Assembly: GCA_003049485.1 (NCBI GenBank)
Contig: PYST01000150.1
Location: forward strand, 1 to 64,000
From: Ophioceras dolichostomum
Taxonomy: Eukaryota; Ascomycota; Sordariomycetes; Magnaporthales; Ophioceraceae
Direction: 5' to 3'
Length of the DNA: 64,000 nt
In this document: positions 46,648 through 57,071 of the stretch, in pieces
Numbering within the stretch: position 1 is the first letter of the stretch
How the letters are laid out: the number at the start of each line of letters is the position of its first letter
Translations under genes and position numbers: made by a program
The notes under the pieces: model-generated
Databases searched by the model: none
Seen by the model: only the letters and a program-made list of their open reading frames with translations
Told to the model about the DNA's origin: nothing

Positions 46648-46983
46648 CTAATAAGGGTCACCCCTCTGCCGCTCACGATATCGGGGCCACTGGCTGATCT
46701 GACCAGAAAATTTCGAGCACAGCAAGGCCAACCAGATAATCAGGCCCTCCCAAGCGCCCTCGCCATATCTGCAACTTCTCTGCGTCGTAACAGCAGCACC
46801 CTTCCCCAACTTCAACAGCAACAGCACGATCCTCCTGCGGATAGGCAGATAGACAGACGGGTTAGATAGGATAGGCAACCGACCCCGGACCAAGGAGCTC
46901 TCCTCTCTTCTCTTCTCCCCACCACGCGGCGTATCGACAGCTTGTCGGGGATAGTAGAAGTCATAGTCGTCGTCGTCGGCCAT
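46648..46983 (-). CDS. Doubtful small ORF, 111 aa
   Basis: An ATG at 46983 in a good context (GCGATGGC) opens 111 codons starting MADDDDYDFYYPRQAVDTPRGGE, an acidic/aromatic start that looks less random than most frames here. A weakly hydrophobic segment (EGLIIWLALLC) is near the C-terminus. No domain recognised, and the frame could contain unmarked introns. It may be a small real gene or the first exon of one; it may equally be chance. Confidence 0.3.
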   Translation of the reverse strand: MADDDDYDFYYPRQAVDTPRGGEKRREESSLVRGRLPILSNPSVYLPIRRRIVLLLLKLGKGAAVTTQRSCRYGEGAWEGLIIWLALLCSKFSGQISQWPRYRERQRGDPY

Positions 46984-47852
46984 CGCACACGCTAACTTCC
47001 ACGCCGGGCCGGCGGCGTACTAGGGAGCTGTTTTGGCTTGGCTTGGCTCCCAGCTCAAGCAAACAGCTTTGCGTCAGGTTGCTATGTCGGCTGGAGGAGC
47101 TGTTCTGTGTGTGTGCTCTGATGAGCCGGGAGTTAACGCTGCTGCAGAGAGTATACTGATATACGGAGTTGATAAACCGGGATCACGATGGGCTGGGCTG
47201 GGCTGGGCTGGGGGGTCTGGGCCTCTCAGAGGCCGCGGAGAAGGATCACTGGCATACATCCAGGGGACTGACTGACTCTGAATGGTCGAACTTGGCCAAG
47301 CGCCCACACGACCCAATTTGAGGAAATTTGGTTGAAGCCCAGCCAGCACCACAATATTGTTTTCGTTGACAGTCAGCAAAGGCAGAAGCAGGTCACATCC
47401 CCCCTCTCCTCCTCCTACCGTGCCGGGCATGACTTGCCCGAGAGTGGAAAAAGAAGAGACAGCGCGACAGGGTCAACACTTGGCCACCGCTCATCTATCA
47501 AGTGACGACGTTTCCCTGGCTATTTACTATTATCATTATTTTCGACTATACCAATTTTTAGGCCGGTCCATCCCCGGCCAGCCCTTGCTCTGCTGTGCCT
47601 CTTGCGATGAAAGGATCAACCATGCATGGGTACAGGCAGGTACCCAGATGAGGAGAGCTGGTAAATCCAAAATGGTGCTGTGGGGACGGACCGCCGAGCA
47701 ACATGTTTCCCCTTGAATAAGTCTCGCTCGATACGGCATAATGATGATATGAAGATGACGACGATGATATATCCGCTGGCTCAACAGATGGAAAGAAATC
47801 AGAACAAAGAAGGGACCACTAACTGGTAAGTCTGGCTGGGGCTCGTCAATCT
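46984..47852. other. Intergenic
   Basis: About 0.9 kb of 3' region of the bZIP gene and upstream sequence of the doubtful ORF. A GGGCTGGGCTGG short repeat is at 47191-47211. Nothing else seen. Confidence 0.4.
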
Positions 47853-49530
47853 TCAAGCAGCAGACACCGGAGCAGCATAAGCAGCACCACCGCGAACATA
47901 CTCCTCATCCCCTTCATCGACATCCATCCTCTCCGGCCCTCCCGTCCCCACGTCCATCCCCATGTTCATGCCCATGCCCATTCCACCAGCGGCAGGCCGC
48001 ATCGCCTCAGCCTGCGTCTGCGCCATCCCCTGCGCACGACCTCCAGCAGCAGCCGAAGCCGTCCCCGTCCCCGTCCCCGTCCCCGTCCCCGACCCCGCAC
48101 CCGTAAAAGCGCCCATAACCCTACTAACAACGCTCTCAAACGCCTCCCTTTCCATACACGCCCCAAAATGCAAACACTTCGCCACGCCCTCCAGTTCCCT
48201 CTTCAGCGCCTCCAGCACGTCCCACCTCAACAACAAGCTGGGCGGGTACCTGGCCGCGAGCTCGAACCACGCCTGCACCGGCGCGACCTCCTTGTCGGAG
48301 CCCGGGTTCAGCGAGTCGGCCAGCCCCCTCAGGTTCTGCAGCGTCAGGCCGGAGGTGTGCCACGACGTCGCTCCGTCGAGCAGGTGCGAGGTCTTGGACG
48401 ATTTCGTCACGAACTTGCTCGGGTTGTTGACCCACATGCCCGAGAAGACCTCCGGCGGCGCCGAGCGGAGGGCCAGGGCGGAGGCCATGAGCTGGTGGCC
48501 CGACTGGAGGAAGAAGGTCGACTGGATGATGTTGGCGGGTGGGGCGCCGGGTCGGAAGTCGATGGGGCGGAAGTGATCCCAGCAGCCGTGTTCGAGTCTG
48601 TTGTGAGAGGAACGTTAGTGATTGCTCCGTGACCAGCTGGTTCTACTGTTCCTTCCTACTCCCTTTGTTCGGCACAAGAGCGGCAGTAGCAACTTACGCA
48701 AGAATAAAGTTGATGGCCTGGTGTGTCTGTTCCCTATCAAGTCCAGAAATGCCATCGTGAACCGGTTCTGCTGCGGCAGCAGCTGGAGCACCACCAGCAT
48801 CTGATGCAGCAGAAGAAGGAGGAGCATGCATGTCCACATGCGGCGGGGACGAAGCCGGCGTGCTTCCTCTGGTATGGGGCATGGGCGACGGGATGGGCAC
48901 GGGCGACAGCACGTGCATGCTGGGCGTGGGGTAGTTGCTCCCCTCGGCGCCGCTGCTGCTGCTGCTCGGCATGATCCTGTAGCTCGGCGCGCCCATGGTG
49001 TCGTCCATGGAGAACACCACCGTTAGGTTGTCGACGTCGATGTCGTCGAAGAGCGACACGGGCGACTCTCCCGCGGGTTGGTGCGGAGGCGACAGCTGAA
49101 GGGATGGGGGCTGCAGGAGCTGCTGGTGTTGTTGTGGGAACTCAGGGCTCGGTTGGATTTGGATGATCGGCGTAGTCACGGCCACGGGTGTGGTGATCAC
49201 CTCAAGAGCGTTGCTGCCAGCGGCAGAAGCAACGGGCGACGGGGATAGGGATGGGGCGGGAAGAACTCCGGCGGCGACTAGTTGGGTCCTGATGGACTCG
49301 TTTTCGCTCCTGAGCTGGGCTCGCTCAGCCTCGGCAGCGGCGATGAGGTTGCGCGTTTCTGTGATGTCGTCCTCGAGCTGCTTGACATACGTTGCCTTGC
49401 GCCGGCGGTGTTCGATCTGGGCCTTCCTGACCTGGGCACGTCGAATCTGAGCTTTCGTTGGTGCTGATCCGGTATCTCCCGTTTCTATGTCTTCGTCTCC
49501 TTCTGGAGCTGTTCGGGTTGTGGTTGTCAA
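47853..49530 (-). CDS. bZIP transcription factor (5' end unresolved)
   Basis: Exons 49530-48698 and 48597-47853 (intron GTAAGT..ACAG, joining NFILA to LEHGCWDHF), at least 525 aa. The basic region and zipper are at about residues 24-75: QIRRAQVRKAQIEHRRRKAT, then YVKQLEDDITETRNLIAAAE, the fungal RKAQIEHRRRKA type. The middle is Pro/Ser/Gln-rich; the C-terminal part (FRPIDFRPGAPPANIIQSTF and on) is a conserved-looking domain shared by these fungal bZIPs, with a GT repeat from a CCCCGT minisatellite near 48060-48096. Oddity: the frame has no ATG before the basic region; the first possible codon is TTG 49530, and an in-frame TAA lies 24 bp upstream of it. The true start must come from an upstream exon, a non-AUG start or a sequence error. 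One phase-compatible splice is discussed in the findings. Confidence 0.85.
48058..48098. repeat. CCCCGT coding minisatellite in the bZIP gene
   Basis: About six units of CCCCGT (plus strand), coding alternating Gly-Thr on the minus strand between residues GSG and ASAA. Confidence 0.8.
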
Positions 49531-49703
49531 CGGCCGTGAGCGGCGCTCTTATGGCATATATGGCTCTTCATATATATAGCACTAGCCGAAGAGCCGCACC
49601 GAAGGATAGAAGAACGAAGGGTGTGGGTCTGCTGAGGAAACAAGGGAGCCAGGGTAGAATAGACGGGGGAACACGGAGGAGAGACGGGAGAAACAACAAG
49701 CAT
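49527..49703 (-). other. Upstream ORF overlapping the bZIP frame
   Basis: An ATG at 49703 opens 58 codons whose TGA overlaps the TTG at 49530 of the bZIP frame (sequence GTTGAC). A second in-frame ATG at 49571 would give a 14-codon ORF with the same stop. It is either a regulatory uORF or part of the missing first exon. Confidence 0.45.
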
Positions 49704-50839
49704 GGGGACCACTCCGGTTTGTGTTTCACGAAGGGGAATCAATCAAGAGAAGGGGGGAGAGGGGAGAGATAGAGAGGGGGGGGGACAACGCCGTCACTTT
49801 CCCTTCCCATTTCGCCTCTGCCTCGTCCTTGTGCTGTGAAGACAAAACCCCTCTTTCATCCTCCCTCTCTTCGTCCGTATCGGTCATTCTCGTGTAAGTG
49901 AGTAAAGGCAAGGCTAAAGTTTAGTGATCATGAGACAGTGCGAGCGGGATTCCCCTCAGCCGAGGAGATCCTCTCGGGGACCAGTGCGAGAGCGGATTCC
50001 AAACTTCCAATCCCGGAGTGGCGCCCGACTTGTTCGCACATTTTCAGCCACGTAGATACCAGCGGCCAGCGTGGTGGCCAGCTAAGGTGGCCAGCCCTGA
50101 GTCCGAGCGACAACTCACACGACCAACATCGGGAATAGGAAATGACTGAACAGGAGAATGAACGAAACGAGTGAAAGAAAGGTATTAGGGGCAGGTAGGT
50201 CGGGCAGCCAGTGGACAGCCGGCAGCCAGCAGCCGCATGCAGTGGCCCTGGTAAAACAGGTAGGGACCTGATGGACCCATCCTGTCGCGTCTTTCGTCCG
50301 AATTGGGAAACTTTGATTCCCAACGCCGCGCCGCGCCGCCATTGGACCAAACACGCCGCCGAGACAACACCAAGGAAGGCTGCTGTAAAAGTAGGGGATT
50401 TTAGGGTTCAGGGTCCGAGACTGTGCCATCCTGGTCTTTTTTTCCGCCATTGGCGAGCAGACAAACGCCGGTTGTGTCTGTCGGGGACTGGTAGACGTCG
50501 AGAATAATTCCAGGGCCTCACTCATTGTAGTTCAAACCCCGCCCACTCGCTTGAGATCTCTCATCTCTCTCGCTTGAGATGATGACCCGATTCATTGCTA
50601 GACACCACGGAGTGCGGCTGCCAAGGGGAGCAGATGATAGAGGGGGTGCTTGCTTGCTTGAAAGGAAGAGGGACAAAGCGAGAGAGTGAGATCGCGGGCT
50701 CGAGTGCGAAGGGAGAAGGAAGCGAGTGCGAGAAAGCCAGAGACATCAAGAGCTTGTAGGGTGTGGATATCCGGGAGGAGAGGGGTTTCACGACAGACCT
50801 GACAGAGATAGACGAGACGAGAGAGACGAGAGAGACGAG
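49704..50839. other. Intergenic upstream of the bZIP gene
   Basis: About 1.1 kb, GA-rich at 49745-49790. Probably the bZIP promoter. No gene recognised. Confidence 0.35.
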
Positions 50840-51088
50840 TTACGTACAGTTCGAAGTGCTATACTTGTTCAGCTGCTGCTGTTGTTCCTGCTGGCCAGAC
50901 ACCACGAAAGTGAGGCTCCTCGTGCCAGCCGCCGAAGCCGCCTCTTTGGACCGCTTCCAGAAGTTGCTGAATGTGGGCCTCTTCGTTGGCGCTGGCTCCC
51001 CAGGAGGCGAGTGCGAGTCCGTCATGGTAGCAGTGGCGGGCCCTCCACTACCGCCGCCGCCGCCTGCTGGCATCGTCGTGTCGGCCAT
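50840..51088 (-). CDS. Doubtful small ORF, 82 aa
   Basis: ATG at 51088 opens MADTTMPAGGGGGSGGP, followed by TKRPTFSNFWKRSKEAASAAG and a Gln-rich end. Codon use is GC-ending like the real genes, and GT sites near its end (AA|GTATAG, AC|GTAACT) could make it a first exon. I do not recognise it and no downstream exon is evident on the minus strand. Confidence 0.35.
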   Translation of the reverse strand: MADTTMPAGGGGGSGGPATATMTDSHSPPGEPAPTKRPTFSNFWKRSKEAASAAGTRSLTFVVSGQQEQQQQLNKYSTSNCT

Positions 51089-52125
51089 CTGCCGTAGTGC
51101 CGCCGTAGCCGTATGGCGTATGTATGTAGGTATGTATGTACCTTGGTAGGTATCCAGGTAATGCAGAGGTAGGTATGTACCTATGTGTGTAAGGTATGTA
51201 ATGTGGACTGCCGGCGTCTGCCGGCGTAGCAATCACGCCAACCGACTGGCACTGGGTGAAGAGCGGTACCTGGATGTGGTGACAAACCCACTTGGTAAAG
51301 AACTGGTGCTCGGATTGGTAATACGACGAGGAGTGAGCGAGCGTGAGTAAGTGAGGGACTGCCGTAAGGGAAGGGTGGCGTGTATCCTGCTATGTAAGGT
51401 CGGTTATGTAAAATCTCGCACTCTCGAAAGAGCGAGGGGGTGGTTGTTGTTCACTGTCACCGGCGTCTGTGCAAGTGGCACACGGTACAAGTGTCGATCG
51501 GGATGTGGCGTTTTTAAATAATTCCGACAGCCCCTCTAGATTTTGACTTTTAAAAGCAATTGAGCACCAGTCGATTGGAAAAAAACAAGAGCAAAAGCTC
51601 GCTCGACAGTCTGTGTCAGCAGGAGAAGAGAGATGCGAAGATCGAGACGAAAAAAATTCGTTTGCCGACGTTGGACTGATGGTAATAATGTATACTACGC
51701 CGTAAAGTCACGTGCCGTTGATCTTTTCCTACTGCTAATGTTGGACCACGCGTCTCAGGGGGGCTCAGCCTGGTATATTCCACATTCCCATTCAATGCCG
51801 GTTGATGTCTGTATCATCAATCATCTTCTCGCCTTGTAGATTTGAGTTTTCGTTTACGCCTGTCTATCTCCTTGTCTGTATGTAGGTATTTGTATCGAGG
51901 TGTGCAACAAGATGCTTCGCAAAAAGTGCGATTCGTCGTCGCCTCGGACATAACGGCAGAAGTGAAGAAAAAGAGAAGACAAGATGAAAAGGAAATACCA
52001 GTCGCTTTGCGCCTCCAAGGAACACCAACAACTTATTACCCCCTCAAATGATTTCATGTGATCTCCAATGATTCTCAATGGCATCCCGACTCTTCTTCTT
52101 GCGAAGGCGATCCGATCCGCCTCGC
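51089..52125. other. Intergenic
   Basis: About 1 kb. A GTATGTAGGTATGTATGTACC-like stretch (51115-51200) and the 3' UTR of RRN3 are present. No gene seen. Confidence 0.4.
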
Positions 52126-54357
52126 TTAGTCGTCATCATTCTCGTCGTCCGTAGCCGTGTCCTCCTCCTCTACATCTCCCTCATCAATCTCGTCGAGCTC
52201 AGCCTCGGAGTCGTCCTCGACCGCACTCTCCAGGCCACCCAGCTCATCTCTGTCCCCATCGTCATCATCGCCATCTGGATCCTCTTCTCGACGCCGCTGC
52301 CGCTCCAGCTCCAGCTCCTCCAGCTCCTCCTTCTTGTCTAGCGCCGTGATCGTCCGCCACTTCATGTAGTCGTCGCCGATCCACCGTTTGCTCACGGGCA
52401 GCTGGTAGGGGTCGAAGGGGAAGTACGGTTCCATCTGGAGCCCGTCCTCGTCGTAAGGGTCGCGGCACGAGTCACGAAGCGCACCCCCCGTGGAGTAGTC
52501 CCCGGAGACGAACTGGGCCAGGTGCACGCGCTTGTTGCTCTCCAGCAAAGGGTAGACGTAGAGGAACCTGAAATGGCGCGCCAGCCTCGCAAACTCGTGC
52601 ACGATCTCGGGCGAGCACACCTTGAGCGGGTTGAACTTGCTGTGGATGACGCGGCTGAGAGACTCTCTGAACCCTGGCAGCCAACCCAGGTCGTGGCCCA
52701 GGTACGAAGAGTTGTCGTCCCTGTCGACAATGTCGGGCGCCTCCGTGACTAGCTCCTTCCACCGGAAGCAGAAGATGTACAGCAGCGCCTGCACGAGCGA
52801 GTAGAGGTGTCGGTAGCGGCGCAGGTCCGGGCCTCGACATGAGTCTAGATGGCTTCGCACCTGCATGTCGACGTGACGGCATAGCAGGCTGACAACATTG
52901 CCGACAATATCCGAGGTGACGTGGCCTCCCCTGGCAACGTAGCTGGCTAGGTATGCGACCGCGGACTGCCGCAGGGCCATGGGCCGATTCGACTCGAAGG
53001 CCATGTTGAACAGCGTACCGACAAAGAGGTCCATTAGCCCTGGGGAATACTGGCTGAAGTGGAAGACTAGGAATTGTGTGTGACGCGACCTGTACGTTGG
53101 GAGGACCAGGTTGGCGAAGTCGGAGATCATGTCCTCCAGACATGCCCTTGCCTCATCCGAGTTCGGATCCGCGAACTTTGGCTTGTACAGATCGAATAGC
53201 GTGTCCATGATGGCGTCCATCTTCTCGATCGTCGCCGCGCCCGTCTCGATTTTCATTGCTTCCGTGTCGTAGTCGCTGTCGTCGCTAGCGACGGACTCCG
53301 CATCGCTGTCATCATCCCCATCTTCGGCGTCGCCGTCCTTATTCGCGGCGCTTGGGACACCATCTTCGGCCTGCCCGTCCGCACGGCTCTTCTCGGCCTG
53401 CTTTCGGTTGATGTGGTTGACGATTTGCGATGTCAGTTCGTCGTCCATGTTCTCTAGGTCGAACTGCATCTGCACGTCGATTTTTACCAGCCGGTCGATG
53501 ATCAGCTCCATGATATCGAGGGCCAGATCTGGCGCGTAGAGCCTGAGGCGCAAGAGGTTGTCGACGTATGTGGTGTGAGCCCTCTTCGGATCCTCCAGGT
53601 AGGGGAAGTGCTTGGCAAGGACGTTGCACAGCACGGGCCGGGCCGCGGGGAACAGTCTCAACATGTAGGCGAGCGCGCCATGGAGCCTCGTCCGGGCGGT
53701 CTCAGAGTCGACCTCAGGGTGATCGGGAATGTTCCATGTCGATGCGCGGTAGTCCTTGAACTTTTCTACAATCATTGACAGCACCATCTCCAGAGACGAG
53801 CCCTGCGTGCTGACGAGAGCAGCGAGGAACTGGGAATACACCTTGAAGAAGTGTTCGTCTCGGCCGAGCCAAGAGCACTTGAGGACGCTCTTGATGAGGT
53901 CTGCGCAGGACTTGTCGAGGAGTCGCGCATACGCCGAAAGAGCGACAACGTAGACGGAAAGCTCATGGGGCTTCAAGATGTCCTCTTCCTCGCCTGGCAC
54001 CGGGGGCAGATACCTTTGGCGGTCATTTGAGAAGAGGGCCTTGAGGTTGTCATACCCCTCTCGATCCCCTCGGCTGCGATCGTCGAGCGCCGACTTAATT
54101 TCGCGCTTCGTCTCCTCGAGCGATCTGGTGCTGATATCGACCGTTGTGGTTAAGTCTAGGTCAAACGTGACATACTTGAGACGCTTTGATGGGCTTTCTT
54201 GTGGCGAGCTCTCTGAGTCGTTGCCCCGTTTCCTCTTCTCGAGGAGCGAGGTTGTCGTTCGTAGAATTGGCTTCTGGCTCGATGAAATCAGTGTCGTCGT
54301 CGGCGACGCAGAGTGCGAGAGCCCCTGCAGGGCAGCCGTAGTGGTAGAAGCCGTCAT
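52126..54357 (-). CDS. RRN3: RNA polymerase I initiation factor Rrn3
   Basis: Single exon, 743 aa, ATG at 54357 and TAA at 52128-52126. Rrn3/TIF-IA binds Pol I and brings it to the rDNA promoter factor, the growth-controlled step of rRNA synthesis. Family features: an N-terminal KRLKYVTFDLD segment, a HEAT-repeat body (SVYVVALSAYARLLDKSCADLIKSVLK, then LHGALAYMLRLFPAARPVL and YVDNLLRLRLYAPDLALDIMELIIDRLVKIDV), an acidic loop at about 335-365, VDLFVGTLFNMAFESNRP-like repeats, and the C-terminal FYPFDPYQLP-type motif (YFPFDPYQLPVSKRWI). The tail is strongly acidic. Length is close to that of other filamentous fungi. The gene upstream on the same strand is HapC; no operon relation is expected. 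Confidence 0.96.
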   Translation of the reverse strand: MTASTTTAALQGLSHSASPTTTLISSSQKPILRTTTSLLEKRKRGNDSESSPQESPSKRLKYVTFDLDLTTTVDISTRSLEETKREIKSALDDRSRGDREGYDNLKALFSNDRQRYLPPVPGEEEDILKPHELSVYVVALSAYARLLDKSCADLIKSVLKCSWLGRDEHFFKVYSQFLAALVSTQGSSLEMVLSMIVEKFKDYRASTWNIPDHPEVDSETARTRLHGALAYMLRLFPAARPVLCNVLAKHFPYLEDPKRAHTTYVDNLLRLRLYAPDLALDIMELIIDRLVKIDVQMQFDLENMDDELTSQIVNHINRKQAEKSRADGQAEDGVPSAANKDGDAEDGDDDSDAESVASDDSDYDTEAMKIETGAATIEKMDAIMDTLFDLYKPKFADPNSDEARACLEDMISDFANLVLPTYRSRHTQFLVFHFSQYSPGLMDLFVGTLFNMAFESNRPMALRQSAVAYLASYVARGGHVTSDIVGNVVSLLCRHVDMQVRSHLDSCRGPDLRRYRHLYSLVQALLYIFCFRWKELVTEAPDIVDRDDNSSYLGHDLGWLPGFRESLSRVIHSKFNPLKVCSPEIVHEFARLARHFRFLYVYPLLESNKRVHLAQFVSGDYSTGGALRDSCRDPYDEDGLQMEPYFPFDPYQLPVSKRWIGDDYMKWRTITALDKKEELEELELERQRRREEDPDGDDDDGDRDELGGLESAVEDDSEAELDEIDEGDVEEEDTATDDENDDD

Positions 54358-55582
54358 TGCCTCCGGTGAGAGCGGTGGACTGGTCGGTTGTTGCAGTTGT
54401 TGACGAGCAGTCCGTCGGTCGCGTGAGGTGGAAGAACTTTTTGGATCCTTGGGCGGGTCGACCAGGCGGCGGGCCTAGAAGGGTATATTGTGGTCCTGGA
54501 ACTTGTCAAAAACCACAGCTGTAACGGCCTGTCGGAGCATATTGAGATACATGAATTATCGACAAGTATCAAGACGATGTGCCCAACTTAGTCACGAAGC
54601 AGGGCGCCGTACCACCGGGTCGTGCTCTGGAAATCTGGGAGACGGATGGCTCAGGATGATTCGAAATGGTCCAGGGATTTTTCTGCCGGGTGGAGGGGTT
54701 CCGGATTGGTCCGTGCGTTCGAAAGTTTTTGAATGTGGGGATTGTGGGGAAGGGGCTTGAGTGCGGCTGGCATCAAAAGAGGTTGACAATGTTGATGACC
54801 CAAACGATGTCAACCTGACAGAACAATATTGGGGCATAAGTCGAGAACGGATTCAAGAATACTTCGGTTTGTAAGCAGGCAGCGTCTCAAAAGTCTGTGG
54901 AAAGTTTATGGCCAATCCGTGCAGTGTGAGACTCAAGCGTAACGCTCATTGCTCGAGGCGGCCACCCAGTAAGCTTCTTGCTGTACCGCTAGCCAGCCGT
55001 AGCTGTTGACCCTGGGACCCTTCGCGGAGAGTCGAAATCAATGCGAATGGATTTTTTTGGGGTGCTCGGAGCTGAAGACAATAGAACTAATAACCAAACT
55101 AATAAAAGGCAGCTAACTGTCGAACAACCTAACCAGGAGGAAACGTCGCCCAGGACCGCTCCCGGGACGCACGCGGTGAAGCGAAGGAAGCAAACCTTCA
55201 GGGGGAATCTATGGAATATCAAAAGTCGAAAGCAAATCCGAGCAGGGCCATCCATTCCATCCGACACACAATTTTCTTCTCTCGTGTTCCACTCCGTACC
55301 ACCTTTCCGATAGCATGTACACACAAAGAAATAGGGAGAAGAAAACAGAAGTAAGGGTAGGGGGAAAGCCAAATGTTCGAGGGCGGGAGACCATTCAGGC
55401 CTCCCCGCCTCGATGATATCTCACAACCGAAATCCCCAGTAGACAGACCCCACCCGAGAAAGGACGAGTGCGCGCTGCATCGCCCCTGTTGTCAGTTGAT
55501 CCAGGGATGCTACGCACGACCTTATTCGCCTAGACATTCTCTGTACAGGGTCCGGCCCCAAAAACTAGTCCACCCAGGTCCC
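54358..55582. other. Intergenic between RRN3 and HapC
   Basis: About 1.2 kb with the RRN3 promoter and HapC 3' UTR. Short frames only. Confidence 0.4.
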
Positions 55583-57071
55583 TTAGTACTCGGCAGGAGC
55601 TGCGCCGTTGTGGCTGCTCTGGGCATTGTACAAATACGAAGAGGCGTCACCGGAAGCTTCACCCTGTTGCGGCGCGAGCTCGCCGCCGGCTGGGAACGTC
55701 GTCGTCGAAGGGTTGGCGCCAGATGCGCCCGGCTGAGCACCATAGCCCTGGCTGTCAGGCCTGGCCTGCTGGTTCTCGCCGCGCGTGGACTGGGATTGCT
55801 GCTAGAATTTTGGTCAGTTTGGATCAAAGGCATGAAGGTGTAAATCAAACATAAGGCGAAAGGACCGTCGTTGCAGAGATGGGGCTGGTGAATTCATTGC
55901 ACTCGAAGCAGCAAAGAACCTAGCGTGTAGGAGGGAAATGGTGGGAGGAGGTGGGTGGGATGACCGAGGTACGCCAAAGACAAACGTTGTGCTACACACC
56001 TCTCGATATTTGGCCAGGTAGATCTTGAGGGCCTCGGCGTAGTTCTCAAAGCCCAAAGAGGTCATAGCGAAGAGGATGTCTTCGCCATTGACGGTTTTCC
56101 GCTTCTCCTGATGACATTTCTCGGAGGCTGCGTGTGATAGGTCAGAAATTCCGCTTTGCAAGCCACGATCTGAGCGGTGCGCCGCAAGAGCGCGCTTGTC
56201 GCGTCTCCCGCCACTCGATCGAGCCGACGGGGGAAATAAAACATAGGACAACAGACAACAAACTCACCTTCACTGGTGATGAACGATATGAACTCGCTCA
56301 CACATTCCTGCATACACTCCTTAGCCTCCTTTGCGATCTTGGCGTTGTCGGGAAGAGCATTCTTCATGATCCGGGCGACTGGCGCGAAGTTGCGAATATT
56401 AGCATCGTAGACATCGTGCTTGTCCGCCTTGGACGAGGTCGAAGCGCGGGGCGCCTCGGGCGACCTGCTGGAGGACGAGTCGTGGGACATGAGAGGCAGG
56501 AGAAGCGGCGGGGGTCGACGGTGGCGGCAATGATATATGCAGCGCGGCAGCAGCAGCAGCAGCAGCAGCTAGCTAGCTAGCTCAGATGTGATGTGATTTG
56601 CCCAGTCGTTGTCGTCGTCGCCAAAGCAGCCAACCAGGTCAACCAGTCAAGCAGAGGGGATGGGACCAGACTGGGGCTCTCTCTCTCTCGCTCTCTCATT
56701 CTCTCTCGTTCTCGCCATGCAGGCTCGGCGAAACAGAGTGGACGATGAGATTGGCGCAAGTGGGCGCCGTGCATGGCGAACCATGGCCGGCCAGAACCGG
56801 AGACCCAAGGTCCCGGTGACGGTCGGTAGAGCAAAGGCATCAGGGTCAAGGGGGAACGAAAGGGGGGCAAAAGGGGGCAAGTGGTGAGCCACCGCGCGAA
56901 AGACAACATACCATTGGCTATTGGTAACCACCTGTCCTGCTCTTTAACCTCGAACTCATAAGTGAGCCCGGCCGAGTGTGGGTCTTGAGGATCATTCATT
57001 TGTTGTGTTTCCTCGTCGGGTGACGGTGCACCTTCGACCTCCTTTGGATTGGATTGGGGGGAGTCCGACAT
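55583..57071 (-). CDS. hapC: CCAAT-binding complex subunit HapC/Hap3 (NF-YB)
   Basis: Model: exons 57071-56912, 56378-56268, 56127-56000 and 55801-55583, 205 aa. It begins MSDSPQSNPKEVEG; EQDRWLPIAN (exon 1) joins VARIMKNALP (exon 2) across a 533-bp intron in the right phase. The NF-YB histone fold continues through NAKIAKEAKECMQECVSEF, SEASEKCHQEKRKTVNGEDI and AMTSLGFENYAEALKIYLAKYRE. Exon 4 adds a Gln/Ser/Gly-rich tail. HapC pairs with HapE and HapB to bind CCAAT boxes, with HapX controlling iron and redox genes in fungi. The last acceptor is tagcag, so one Gln may be included or skipped (205 or 204 aa). The long first intron carries an ATG and an open frame continuous with exon 2. Confidence 0.95.
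56546..56584. repeat. CAG and AGCT microsatellites in HapC intron 1
   Basis: A (CAG)7-8 run followed directly by four AGCT units, within the first intron of hapC and just upstream of the internal ATG at 56490. Confidence 0.8.
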
